A DNA stretch of 58,021 nt, taken from contig JASMLY010000056.1 in NCBI GenBank assembly GCA_030748455.1, positions 1 through 58,021 on the forward strand. The letters run 5' to 3'. The position numbers and the translations under genes were made by a program. Origin of the DNA: Phycisphaerales bacterium (GTDB lineage: Bacteria > Planctomycetota > Phycisphaerae > Phycisphaerales > SM1A02). Positions 17,156 to 26,335 of this stretch are shown here, one piece after another; positions within the stretch are counted from its first letter, which is position 1, and each line of letters starts with the position of its first letter. The notes beneath the pieces are model-generated. The model saw only the letters and a list, made by a program, of their open reading frames with translations. It did not search any database and had not been told where the DNA came from.

Positions 17156-19243
17156 TTATTCGATCGTCAATGTTCCTGAACCAGTGGCAGCATTCCAACC
17201 TCCTAAGCGGATGTAATATGTTTCACCTGCTTCAACATTGTAATCAAGAGCTGAGTAGTAACTTTGGCATCCCGAATCACCATCAGCGTCTCCGTTACAT
17301 GAGACTTGGTTGTCGCATGTTCCATGATACAGTGCCATCGACGTGTCATAACTTGAACTATCACACGTCGTAAAGTGTACAGAACCAGAGGAATTTGGAA
17401 CAAAGAGGAACCAAACGTCTTGGCTGTTGCCCCAATCAAGATACGTACCTGAACATTGCGAATCATCTGGCGGGTTGTCACTTGGAGTTGCTGTATCTGT
17501 TTCGAATGGATTCTCACCCATCGTAGCAATCATCGCAGAATCACATTCATCACCTGCACCTGCAACTGGGCAGTCTGTAGTTTCGCAAGTAGTTCCTTCG
17601 CCGTGGAATGCTCCACCTAATTCTGAACATTCACTCGACATTGCATCAGCACAAGAGCCATCATCAAAGCAGCATGCACCAGGAGCAGGGCAGTATTCTG
17701 ATTCACAGAGTGAACCTTCACCCTTCCAGTCGCCGCCGAGTTCTATACATTCACCTTCGGTTGCATGATCTGCGCAGCCACCATCTCCGAGGCAGCATGC
17801 ACCCAGTGGCGTGCAAACCTGTCCCCAAACTGAAACGATTTGCAAGAGGTCTTCAACATCAACGGTACAGTCGCCATTCACGTCACCAGCAGGGCGGTAG
17901 GATCCATCGCCTGTATCGCCAAATGTATCAATGGTTGCAAGAATGTCTCCAACACCAACAATGCCATTGGCATCAATGTCTTCAGGGCAATTGCCAAGTG
18001 GGAGATCACATGGATCAATTGGGTCACCTGCAGGCACGAGCGTTTCCATTGCGAAGGAACTGACTCCACCTGGGCGGAACAATCCTAGGTCGATCGTTCC
18101 AGTCACTGGAGCCACTGTTGCTGTAAAACTATAGTTATACATTGTTCCCCAACGAATTGCATTGCCGTATTCGTTTTGTGCATACACGCCACCGTTCCAT
18201 ATGATGGACCCTGCGTTTACTTGATTTGTCCAATCAGTGTTGTCATAGAGTTCACCACTGTTGTAATCGATATCTTTAAAACCAACATTTGTGATGGTTG
18301 CACTTCCTGTTGGAATCTCAACATGCCCGATACTGCGATGGCAGTTAAGGTTATGAATACCGTAGAAGTAATCCCAAGTACCATCGCCATTTTCAACAAC
18401 TTTCGCACCGATCATAATCAAACCATCATCTGGAGCGTGCATTTCAGTAAGGTAGACTGTTGGGTCAATACTTGCCCAAGCGCGAATTGCTGGGTCGCCG
18501 GCGTGTGTTTCGGTAGCACCATCATTGCTTAAAACATATGGGTCAGAGATTGAATTGAATCCGATTTCACGCCATGATGCGTTGTTATCTCCGTTACCAA
18601 TCTGCTGATCATCTTGCGCGACATATTGCCCTTCAATAAAATATCGAGCACCAGGATTTTGCGCTGGATCTACGTCTGCATTGAGCACTTGGAGATTCCC
18701 TCGAATCGAACTTGGGCCAGATGATCCTATAGAAAACGGATACGGATACTCACCTGTAAATCCGTTTACATCAGATCGTGGACATTCACCGTTTGAGTTG
18801 AGTCCAGCCCAGTACGTATCTGCGCAACCGATCCCAAGGGTATCACAATTGGTTGACTGACAATCTCCGCAACCTGGTTCGCTTAATGCACAAAAGGAGT
18901 GTTTCATAAAAGCTTGTAAACCGATTTGCTCAAATCGGCCATCCTTGAGACGGAACATATTTTGCATAATGATTGGAGACTGGTTCGTGCCACCATACCA
19001 ATCAAGGACTTCATCGCCCCAGTTGCATGATTGCGTTGCGATTGCGTATCCACCTATACCATTAGATGAGCCGTAATAGTCTATATCTGCGCTGTTTTGT
19101 CCGCCAATTGTCCAAGCAACAACATCTGGACCGATTGCGACTCTCTCGCCATCACTTCGCAAGGCATGCGTGTTCATGGCAACAAAGCCGACAGTTGTGA
19201 TTGCACCGATCAGTGCAGGATAAATGAGTGTGCGTCCTCGCAT
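17156..19243 (-). CDS. Secreted protein of a paralogous planctomycete family, with dockerin-like pair, two GACC modules and PPC-like domain
   Basis: 695 residues. After a signal peptide (1-27) comes a domain of about 370 residues that is clearly paralogous to the protein at 23014-24381: both share GPDVV-W, LKDGRFEQI, a Cys-rich core KHSFCA-x-SEPGCGDCQ with CDTLGIGCADTYWAGLN, YFIE-QYV-x-DD and AIRWG-MYN. No known fold is recognised. Then: dockerin-like pair (about 415-475; DANGIVGVGDILATIDTFGD and GDVNGDCTVDVEDLLQIV), two GACC modules (about 480-560) and a C-terminal PPC-like domain ending GSGTLTIE. Start at ATG 19243, seven bases after GGAG. Confidence 0.78.
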   Translation of the reverse strand: MRGRTLIYPALIGAITTVGFVAMNTHALRSDGERVAIGPDVVAWTIGGQNSADIDYYGSSNGIGGYAIATQSCNWGDEVLDWYGGTNQSPIIMQNMFRLKDGRFEQIGLQAFMKHSFCALSEPGCGDCQSTNCDTLGIGCADTYWAGLNSNGECPRSDVNGFTGEYPYPFSIGSSGPSSIRGNLQVLNADVDPAQNPGARYFIEGQYVAQDDQQIGNGDNNASWREIGFNSISDPYVLSNDGATETHAGDPAIRAWASIDPTVYLTEMHAPDDGLIMIGAKVVENGDGTWDYFYGIHNLNCHRSIGHVEIPTGSATITNVGFKDIDYNSGELYDNTDWTNQVNAGSIIWNGGVYAQNEYGNAIRWGTMYNYSFTATVAPVTGTIDLGLFRPGGVSSFAMETLVPAGDPIDPCDLPLGNCPEDIDANGIVGVGDILATIDTFGDTGDGSYRPAGDVNGDCTVDVEDLLQIVSVWGQVCTPLGACCLGDGGCADHATEGECIELGGDWKGEGSLCESEYCPAPGACCFDDGSCADAMSSECSELGGAFHGEGTTCETTDCPVAGAGDECDSAMIATMGENPFETDTATPSDNPPDDSQCSGTYLDWGNSQDVWFLFVPNSSGSVHFTTCDSSSYDTSMALYHGTCDNQVSCNGDADGDSGCQSYYSALDYNVEAGETYYIRLGGWNAATGSGTLTIE

Positions 19244-19434
19244 CTTGTCTCTCCAGTACGGGGGTAGATTATTGCGCAAACTCTCAATCAAAAGGGATTG
19301 GGAGGAGGATTGCGCGTAGGTCGATCAACAATAGCACCATTTTGGAGCTATGAAAGGGTATTCGACTTTTATTTATGCTCGGTTGCGGGAAATAGCACGT
19401 TTATGGGACATATTTTGAACGCATCTTGCCTGTT

Positions 19435-21006
19435 TTACCAATTTGCAACAACAAGCAAGAGGTCAGAAACGCCCACTACCCCATCTCCATCAAGATCCTC
19501 TGGGCAACTCAGGCCACAAGGTCCCCAATTCGCCATCACTTGAAGAATGTCAGTAACGTTGACGAGACCATCACCATTGACGTCTCCAGCAACTTGCGTC
19601 CCGTTAATGATAAACAAACCAGCTCCTGCATTCTCTCCCGCATTCCCTTCTGTGTCAAAAGCAGTTACACGAATTTTGCCTTCATGTGTCGCAAGATCGG
19701 GTACAACCCACAGATAGGTTCCAATGTTTGTGAGACCGGAAGCGATCGGTTGCCATGTAGTACCTCCATCAGTCGAAAGGTCGAGTGAGACTCCGGTAAC
19801 ACTGACATCATCATCTGTGATCCACGATACTGGGACTTGTTGCCCAGCCTGAAACAGTTGACCTCCGGTTGGTGTTTGTAAATGAGCTGTAGGCGCAGAA
19901 CCTCCAAGATGTCTTGGGATGTGCATGCAAATACAGTGCATCACACCGGCTGCACTCACAATACTTTCACAAGGAATTTGCACGATCGTTTTATCAGGGC
20001 AAGCACTTTGCCACGCCGCAACAGCTTCACTGTTGTGTTGCGACACAGAGGAGTTTGTATAACTAGGCACAAGGACAAGATCATTGCAGATGACTGAGTT
20101 TGTATATGTGTAATGCGTCCAACTCACGCTTCTTGCAGGCGCCCGCACAACTGAATACCCTAGAAGTTGTAAAGTTGCAGCAGTCGAATCACAAATCACA
20201 TCTTGCACACTGCCAGAATTGTACGGCCAATCGCTAATCATACACGTGGTATCAGACGCCCAGCACATCCACATGTCTATGTGCTGGGTAGAATCAACTG
20301 AAGTGGGGAAGGCATCTGTGATCGTCACATCAAGGTTTTGAAAGTCCTGCCAATACGCTCGGATTGCTGCATCGGACAACCCTCCATTTTCATCGGAAAT
20401 CAGTTCAGTTGCCCACCCAAAGCCTCCAGCATTCAGATGGAAATTACCGCCTCCATGGACAAGTGGTAGGTCGTACACTTCGTGCCCAACAACAGAGCCT
20501 AGATAACTACTTAGCGCATTATCATTGGGGCGAGGTCGATTGTACGTATGATCAACGATCGCCCTGCACTCGCCTTCGTAAATATAGCGTGGACCATAGT
20601 CACGAATCCAAATAGTATCTGTTGCCCGAACAACAAATGTAACTCGATCTGTATCTCCGCCATTTGCAGAAATTTCTGAGAGCGCAGAAGATTGTTCCGA
20701 AGTTGTGTCAACAACGATCACTGCATCTGCTTCCCCGATCGTCGTTATGTTTGCAGCCATCTTTGCAAGGATAGATTTCCAAGAAGAACTTCCCTCCCAT
20801 GCGAGTAGGATGCCATCCATTGGTTCATATTCTGCAACGCAGTGAATGGGACCAATCGGAGGCGAGGAAACACCTCGGAACGGAGAGATGGGGGTACGGG
20901 CAATCAGCCTAGATTCTTCTTCGGTAAGGTGACGTGGTACATCCGATCCCTCTGGGTAAGGATCTGTGGTGAGGAAGGCTATGAGAATGAGGAATGTTGT
21001 ATACAT
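19435..21006 (-). CDS. Secreted agmatine/peptidylarginine deiminase-family enzyme with C-terminal dockerin-like pair
   Basis: 523 residues. Signal peptide 1-15. Catalytic domain (about 45-345) of the PAD_porph family, which converts guanidino groups to ureido groups (arginine or agmatine to citrulline or carbamoylputrescine) through a Cys nucleophile. Seen: EYEPMDGILLAW, WIRDYGPRY (Asp), QHIDMW (His-x-Asp) and GVMHCICMHIP (nucleophile Cys), so the active-site set looks complete. An Ig-like segment follows (about 360-460), then an EF-hand pair (GDVNGDGLVNVTDILQVMA and LDGDGVVGVSDLLLVV). Secretion argues for an extracellular protein-citrullinating or agmatine-scavenging role rather than cytoplasmic agmatine use (inference). 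Confidence 0.85.
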   Translation of the reverse strand: MYTTFLILIAFLTTDPYPEGSDVPRHLTEEESRLIARTPISPFRGVSSPPIGPIHCVAEYEPMDGILLAWEGSSSWKSILAKMAANITTIGEADAVIVVDTTSEQSSALSEISANGGDTDRVTFVVRATDTIWIRDYGPRYIYEGECRAIVDHTYNRPRPNDNALSSYLGSVVGHEVYDLPLVHGGGNFHLNAGGFGWATELISDENGGLSDAAIRAYWQDFQNLDVTITDAFPTSVDSTQHIDMWMCWASDTTCMISDWPYNSGSVQDVICDSTAATLQLLGYSVVRAPARSVSWTHYTYTNSVICNDLVLVPSYTNSSVSQHNSEAVAAWQSACPDKTIVQIPCESIVSAAGVMHCICMHIPRHLGGSAPTAHLQTPTGGQLFQAGQQVPVSWITDDDVSVTGVSLDLSTDGGTTWQPIASGLTNIGTYLWVVPDLATHEGKIRVTAFDTEGNAGENAGAGLFIINGTQVAGDVNGDGLVNVTDILQVMANWGPCGLSCPEDLDGDGVVGVSDLLLVVANW

Positions 21007-21090
21007 GTGAGATTCTTTTCAAAATTCAAGATACGCCAATGAACCCCCTATGCAATGAATTCATACGAATTATTCTGAAAAAGGTTCCAA

Positions 21091-21510
21091 TCAATCGTGA
21101 TTTGGGGGTTTTCGCAGACTTTTTGTCGTACTTCTGCGTTTCTTTGCATCAAGTCGTTTTGTTTTTTGTGCTCTCGAAACCCTCGTTTTCGTTCTTCGAC
21201 GTTCTTTCTTTAACACACCACGAAGAAGCAAAACGAACCGTTCAAGAGTTGCGTCTTTGTTTGCTTTTTGAGAACGGTGTTTCGAAGAAACAACTCGGAA
21301 AACACCTTGTTTGTTGATTCGAGTCGCACACGATACCTGAATGCGCTTTCGTTGTGCCTCAGTCAGTGCTGTTGATGTACTCATATCCCACAACAATACG
21401 ACTTTCGTCGCAACACGATTCACGTGTTGTCCGCCCGGACCTGTCCCCGTTGTTGCAACAAAACGTATCTCCCGAAAGGGAATACTCAGTGTTTCATTGA
21501 TCTGAATCAT
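21091..21510 (-). CDS. arfB: Peptidyl-tRNA hydrolase ArfB-like ribosome rescue factor
   Basis: 139 residues, matching ArfB/YaeJ length. The protein rescues stalled ribosomes by entering the empty A site and hydrolysing peptidyl-tRNA. Seen: TGTGPGGQHVNRVATKV near residues 20-36, containing the catalytic GGQ, and a long Lys/Arg-rich C-terminal tail (from about 100: KKERRRTK, KTKRLDAKKRR) that in this family reads the empty mRNA channel. Start at ATG 21510 overlaps the stop codon of the upstream gene (ATGA), indicating coupling. A mitochondrial-type ICT1 or RF-like protein is the same fold; lack of codon-recognition domains rules out a full release factor. Confidence 0.9.
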   Translation of the reverse strand: MIQINETLSIPFREIRFVATTGTGPGGQHVNRVATKVVLLWDMSTSTALTEAQRKRIQVSCATRINKQGVFRVVSSKHRSQKANKDATLERFVLLLRGVLKKERRRTKTRVSRAQKTKRLDAKKRRSTTKSLRKPPNHD

Positions 21511-22910
21511 GAACTTGCAACACAAGTTCCACGATCAGCAATCCATCCCTTATATCCGCCTGCTAGATTTGTCACGTGAAATCCCTTTCGTTTCAAAGCC
21601 ATACATGCAGCGGCGCTTCGGCTGCCTCCGTGGCAGTTAAGAACCCATTCCCTTTCCGGATCGAGTTGATCGATCTGTTCCATAAGACGCGTGTGCGCAA
21701 TATTCAATGCTCCATCGATGGCTCCATCCTGAAACTCCAGTTTTCTACGCACATCTAAAACTGAGTACTCCTCTTGTTCACGAAGTTGGGAAGCTGAAAG
21801 TTCTTGAAGGGTTTCCAAGCCATCCATTCCTTCCAAGAGACTTGGTTCAACCCAACCAATGATCCTCTCAAGACCGATGCGAACGGCATTTCGAAGCGTT
21901 CGGTCGAGTTCCTCTTCTGTAACAACGAGCAAAATGTCTTCCGTGTCTTCTACAAATGAACCTGCAAAACGATGGAAATCATTGGTCGGTTTCGACCAAA
22001 TCGTGTTGGGCAAATGGCCATCACGTACGAGTTCCCAACCACGTGTGTCGATCACAACAGCGTGCAGTGCTTTTTCTCGCAACGCCTGACTGTCTGTTAT
22101 CTTTTCTGGTTTTGGTAAACCACCAAGAAGTGGGCAGCCGTCGCGATTCATACGTTTCATCCGTGCAAAGTACAGTGGGGGTTCCGGTTGACCGGTGAGC
22201 ATGAACTCAATAAAAGACTCTTCATGTTCTAGGAGTTGCAAGGGTGGGCTTGTGCGTTTCTCATACCCAAGTGTTGATTGAGGAACAGCGCCCAATGCCT
22301 TACCACATGCACTGCCTGCACCATGGGCTGGCCAAACTTGGATGTAGTCAGGAAGATCTTGTAACCGTTGGCACGTTTTGTACAGAACTCTCGCTGAGTT
22401 TTGCATTGCACCTTTTACGCCTGCAGCAGTTTCTAAGAGATCGGGTCTACCGAGATCCCCTACAAAAATAAAATCACCGGTAGCGATTCCAATGGGCTCA
22501 CTCCTCCCTGCATCGTAGACAACAAAACTCAAGTGTTCAGGTGTGTGTCCTGGTGTATGGAACACTTTGACTCTGATGCTTCCAACTTGAATTTCCTCCC
22601 CATCTCCGACAAAGACTACATCTGCATTTGACCGATCGGGCCAACTGTACAGCCAATCTGGCCCACCACACTTAGAAAGATAACAAGTTGCGTTTGTCGC
22701 AGCGGCAAGTTCTGCAGTACCACTGAGAAAATCCGCATGGATATGTGTCTCAGTGATTGCTGTAATCTTGAGCCCTTCTTTCTCCGCAGCCTCTAGATAG
22801 CGACAAACATCGCGTTCAGGGTCTATGATCAGTGCTTCACCTGTCGTTTGGCAGCCGATGAGCCACGCTGCTTGGGAGAGGTCTTCATCGTAGATTCTTT
22901 GTACGAGCAT
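21507..22910 (-). CDS. MBL-fold persulfide dioxygenase-like protein with two rhodanese domains
   Basis: 467 residues. Residues 1-230 are a metallo-beta-lactamase-fold domain: THIHADFLSG (glyoxalase II/persulfide dioxygenase metal motif, with Phe in place of the last His of THxHADH), HTPGHTPEHLSF and GDFIFVGDLGRPDL. A central rhodanese-like domain (about 275-350) lacks the catalytic Cys; the C-terminal one (about 370-460) has it in VLNCHGGSRSA. The architecture matches CstB-like enzymes that handle sulfane sulfur or persulfides in sulfide detoxification. Cytoplasmic. Followed with a 4-base overlap by arfB. Divergent from the secreted-protein gene at 23014. Assignment to persulfide oxidation is by family only. 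Confidence 0.82.
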   Translation of the reverse strand: MLVQRIYDEDLSQAAWLIGCQTTGEALIIDPERDVCRYLEAAEKEGLKITAITETHIHADFLSGTAELAAATNATCYLSKCGGPDWLYSWPDRSNADVVFVGDGEEIQVGSIRVKVFHTPGHTPEHLSFVVYDAGRSEPIGIATGDFIFVGDLGRPDLLETAAGVKGAMQNSARVLYKTCQRLQDLPDYIQVWPAHGAGSACGKALGAVPQSTLGYEKRTSPPLQLLEHEESFIEFMLTGQPEPPLYFARMKRMNRDGCPLLGGLPKPEKITDSQALREKALHAVVIDTRGWELVRDGHLPNTIWSKPTNDFHRFAGSFVEDTEDILLVVTEEELDRTLRNAVRIGLERIIGWVEPSLLEGMDGLETLQELSASQLREQEEYSVLDVRRKLEFQDGAIDGALNIAHTRLMEQIDQLDPEREWVLNCHGGSRSAAACMALKRKGFHVTNLAGGYKGWIADRGTCVASS

Positions 22911-23013
22911 GGCGTAAGCGTACCAAGAATGCGTTGAATTGGTAAAAAACTCAATTTCGTTCTTGCGTTTCCTCTATTTTCATGGTCTGATGCACTATTA
23001 GGAGAATTGATTT

Positions 23014-24381
23014 ATGAAAACCCAGTTGATTTTGACAGCAACCACTGCCGCAATAGCGTTCGTTGGAGTTGCAAGTACCCTTGCAGGAAATCGTTCGGGG
23101 GATGGGCGCGAACTTCGTGGTCCTGATGTAGTGAGTTGGTATGCTGGCAGTGGGGGCGGTCTTGATATGGAAATGTATGGCTCTCAAGATGGCATTTCTT
23201 CATTTGCTTTTGGCACAACGTCCTGTAACTTTGGTGATGTTGTTGCTGATTGGTATTCCAATACAAACCGTGTTCCAGTCATTGCACAAACATGCTACCG
23301 ATTGAAAGATGGCCGATTCGAACAAATAGCAACTGCATGGCTGAAGCATTCGTTTTGCGCGGTAAGTGAGCCAGGGTGTGGCGATTGCCAAGCAACGAGT
23401 TGTGACACACTCGGTATTGGATGTGCAGACACCTACTGGGCGGGGCTCAATGCTGATGCGATTGCACCACGGTCTGCAATCAATGCATTCACTGGTTACT
23501 ATGACTTTCCTTTTTCAATCTCACCAACGGGTGATGGATCTATGAAAGGCAAACTTCAGTTTAAGATTGAAGACATCGATCCAGAACTCAACGTAGATGC
23601 GAAGTATTTTATTGAAGCACAGTATGTTTCGCCTGATGACGCAGAGTGGGGCAATCAAGATAACAATGCCTCATACAGGATGATTCGTTGGGTCACACCT
23701 GAAAATCCAAACGCATTGAGTACGACACAAGTCCAAAAGCCAGCAATTTATGCCTGGGAAATCTTTGATAACGAAGTAGACCTTCGTTCGATCAGGGTTC
23801 CAGAAGAAGGCAAGTTACATATGGGAGTTCGAGTGTATGACAACGAAGATGGAACGTGGCGATACGAATATGCTATTCATAATCTCAATAGCGACCGATC
23901 TATCGGATCATTTTCAATCCCTCTTGGGGATTGCGTCACACTCTCGGACGTAGGATTCCACGACATCAATTACCACAGCGGAGAGATCATTGACAGCACC
24001 GACTGGAGCGTTTCGATCGATCCAAACTCGATTACGTGGGAGACTGAGACCTACGAAACTAACGAGTGGGCGAATGCAATCCGGTGGGGGAGTATGTACA
24101 ACTTCTATTTCGTTGCCAATCAACCACCATCAGATGTAGAACTCACACTTGGCCTCTTCAAACCCGGTGGTGAACCAACAGTGGGGCATACCGCCGCAGC
24201 GCCTGCCTGCCAAGTGCCATGCGCAGGTGATGTTGATGGTAGCGGCTCTGTTGGTATTGGCGACTTGTTGGCAATCGTTGATGCATGGGGAACAAACAAC
24301 CCCGCGATGGATCTCAACGGAGATGGAATTGTCAACGTTGAAGACATCCTCGCCGTAATGAGCGACTGGGGCTGCGAATAA
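23014..24381 (+). CDS. Secreted paralog of the 17156-19243 protein, with C-terminal dockerin-like pair
   Basis: 455 residues. Signal peptide 1-25 (ending STLAG). Residues 30-390 are the same uncharacterised domain as in the 695-residue protein: GPDVVSWYAGS, YRLKDGRFEQIA, HSFCAVSEPGCGDCQ, TLGIGCADTYWAGLN, KYFIEAQYVSPDDA and NAIRWGSMYN can be aligned one to one. It lacks the GACC and PPC-like modules and ends directly in an EF-hand pair (GDVDGSGSVGIGDLLAIVDA; LNGDGIVNVEDILAVMSDWG). The only dockerin-like gene on the plus strand. AGGAG lies nine bases before the ATG. A hairpin follows 18 bases after the stop. Confidence 0.8.
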   Translation: MKTQLILTATTAAIAFVGVASTLAGNRSGDGRELRGPDVVSWYAGSGGGLDMEMYGSQDGISSFAFGTTSCNFGDVVADWYSNTNRVPVIAQTCYRLKDGRFEQIATAWLKHSFCAVSEPGCGDCQATSCDTLGIGCADTYWAGLNADAIAPRSAINAFTGYYDFPFSISPTGDGSMKGKLQFKIEDIDPELNVDAKYFIEAQYVSPDDAEWGNQDNNASYRMIRWVTPENPNALSTTQVQKPAIYAWEIFDNEVDLRSIRVPEEGKLHMGVRVYDNEDGTWRYEYAIHNLNSDRSIGSFSIPLGDCVTLSDVGFHDINYHSGEIIDSTDWSVSIDPNSITWETETYETNEWANAIRWGSMYNFYFVANQPPSDVELTLGLFKPGGEPTVGHTAAAPACQVPCAGDVDGSGSVGIGDLLAIVDAWGTNNPAMDLNGDGIVNVEDILAVMSDWGCE

Positions 24382-24399
24382 CCCCCTCATTCGTGATAG

Positions 24400-24431
24400 T
24401 CACTTGCAATGCCACAGGGCATCGCAAGTGA
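24400..24431 (+). terminator. Hairpin after the gene ending at 24381
   Basis: Fourteen-base-pair stem with a single A-C mismatch (TCACTTGC-A-ATGCC against GGCAT-C-GCAAGTGA) and a four-base loop ACAG. There is no U-tract on either side, so it may terminate inefficiently or act by another route. Confidence 0.5.
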
Positions 24432-24517
24432 TGCAGTAGGAATTTGTGAACAATTATCTCTTTTTATGCGTACTCTACTTAAGTGAGGCGGTATACCTGT
24501 CGATTTGAGAAGTACCT

Positions 24518-24667
24518 ATGAATTGGAAAATAATCAAAGAACGCTACAAAAAACGCTACAGTTGGCTCTTTCGCAAGGAAGATGTTGCTATGAAGGTTCT
24601 GATTGCTACAAGTGGGCTGTTTATTGGGCTGATGCTTGGTAAGGGGATCCAAGCGCTCTTTTCATGA
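24518..24667 (+). CDS. Small single-helix membrane protein
   Basis: 49 residues, too short for most gene callers. The N-terminal half is strongly basic (KERYKKRY, FRKED) and the C-terminal half is one hydrophobic helix (about residues 26-48: VLIATSGLFIGLMLGKG), an N-in orientation by the positive-inside rule. A GAGAAG stretch lies a few bases before the ATG. It is preceded by the hairpin at 24400-24431 and its stop overlaps the end of the convergent nadB gene by six bases. No family recognised. The composition is that expected of a real small membrane protein, but there is no homology evidence, so confidence is modest. Confidence 0.45.
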   Translation: MNWKIIKERYKKRYSWLFRKEDVAMKVLIATSGLFIGLMLGKGIQALFS

Positions 24668-26335
24668 AGGAGTTGACAAGTGAGGGGCACCCAAAGGTTC
24701 GCTGGTCAATTCAGCTGACACTGTCCAATCCGATTCGATCTCTGGAGTCATCAGCGTATGCATTGGATCACCACGATCAGGGTAGTCCGTCCTGTACTGT
24801 ACACCACGCGATTCTTCTCGGGCAAGCGCCCCTTCAGTCGCAATGCTCGCCACAGTCAACATATTGATCAATTCCCAAGCTCGAGGCTCAGAAGGGGAAA
24901 GTCTTCGTACTGCATCAAACCAAAAGGCAATATGTGATCGAGCCTCTAAGAGTTCTGTTTCATTCCTTTCAAGACCTACCTGCCTCCACATCAGTGATTT
25001 TAGGGAATAGACTAAATCAGTAATTCCGAGTTCGATCCCATGCGGCGGGTGATCAACTGCTCTCCTGAGAAGTCGATCAGGTCTTGGATGTTGGCGCCCA
25101 ACTGCAGCCGCGGCATTTTTCCCTGCGAGTTCACCTAACACCACGCCTTCGAGCAGTGAGTTCGAACCCATCCGATTTGCTCCATGCAAGCCACTGCTAG
25201 CACATTCGCCAACTGCCCATACTCCTGGGATAGAAGTCTGCCCGTTTGTATCAACAAGCAAACCACCAACCATGTAATGCGCACCAGGTCGAACTGGAAT
25301 TGGGTCGCTCGCGATATTGATCCCAAAAAAATTACACATCTTGCTAATACCGGGAAACAAACGGTGGGGATCTGCATCTACTTCAGATAGATCTAGGTAG
25401 ACGTTCGTATCATTGGTCTTAATCATCTGGCGAAACGCGGCTCTACTTACCTCATCCCTCGGTGCAAGTTCAGCATCTTTGTGTGCATCACACATAAAAC
25501 GGTATCCGTTTCGATCTCGCAACACACCGCCATGACCCCGGATAATTTCGCTGATCAAAACACGAGCAGCCCCAGCGATGTAGAGACAGGTTGGGTGAAA
25601 TTGGAAAAACTCCATATCTCGAACAACTGCACCAGCTCGAAAGCCCATCGCTACACCGTCTGCGGTTGCAATTGTCGGGTTCGTCGTTTCTCTATATAAC
25701 TGCCCACCACCTCCAGTTGCGAGAATGATTTGGCCTGCAGTAAAGAGCACAATACTTCCTGAAGAGGAGCGGGCTAAGACACCATACGCTTCACCTTTTG
25801 CAGTCACAATGTCAAGAGCAAACGTGTTTGTAAACGTTGTGATCCCTTCATGTTCTTTCATCGCTGTGTTTAAAACTCTTTGTATCTCTCTACCTGTTGC
25901 GTCCCCATGTGCGTGTACAACTCGAGCATGTTGATGCCCACCCTCACGTGAACAATCGAGATCGCCTGCCTCTGTCCTGTCGAAGAACGCACCAAGATCA
26001 AGCAATCGCTGCACTGCTGCAGGACCACCATTGACAACTCGCTGTACAGTTTGTAAATCACACAATCCTTTGCCAACATCAAGCGTATCATTGACGTGAG
26101 AAGCAAAGGAATCACTCTCTGATACCACTGCGGCCATCCCACCCTGCGCTATATTTGTATTTGTTGATACAGCATCTGCTTTGCAGACAACTGCTACAGA
26201 TTTTCCTTGTTCAGCTGCAGCAAGGGCTGCCGTACCTCCAGCGACTCCGCCACCAACAATGACAACATCAAACCTGTAGGCGGGAATCGCACGTAAATCA
26301 ACCTCTAACAAGTGGCGATCACACTGCATTGTCAT
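24662..26335 (-). CDS. nadB: L-aspartate oxidase
   Basis: 557 residues, normal for NadB. It oxidises L-aspartate to iminoaspartate, the substrate of NadA, in de novo NAD synthesis. Seen: FAD dinucleotide motif VVIVGGGVAGGTAAL (about 25-39), NTNIAQGGMAAVV, a GGGGQLYRETTNP segment, FFQFHPTCLY, RPGAHYMVGGLLVDTNGQTS and GANRMGSNSLLEG, all typical of the succinate dehydrogenase/fumarate reductase flavoprotein family with NadB-specific spacing. Its ATG overlaps the stop of nadA (ATGA), so the two are translated together. The 3' end overlaps the small convergent ORF by six bases. Confidence 0.95.
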   Translation of the reverse strand: MTMQCDRHLLEVDLRAIPAYRFDVVIVGGGVAGGTAALAAAEQGKSVAVVCKADAVSTNTNIAQGGMAAVVSESDSFASHVNDTLDVGKGLCDLQTVQRVVNGGPAAVQRLLDLGAFFDRTEAGDLDCSREGGHQHARVVHAHGDATGREIQRVLNTAMKEHEGITTFTNTFALDIVTAKGEAYGVLARSSSGSIVLFTAGQIILATGGGGQLYRETTNPTIATADGVAMGFRAGAVVRDMEFFQFHPTCLYIAGAARVLISEIIRGHGGVLRDRNGYRFMCDAHKDAELAPRDEVSRAAFRQMIKTNDTNVYLDLSEVDADPHRLFPGISKMCNFFGINIASDPIPVRPGAHYMVGGLLVDTNGQTSIPGVWAVGECASSGLHGANRMGSNSLLEGVVLGELAGKNAAAAVGRQHPRPDRLLRRAVDHPPHGIELGITDLVYSLKSLMWRQVGLERNETELLEARSHIAFWFDAVRRLSPSEPRAWELINMLTVASIATEGALAREESRGVQYRTDYPDRGDPMHTLMTPEIESDWTVSAELTSEPLGAPHLSTPS

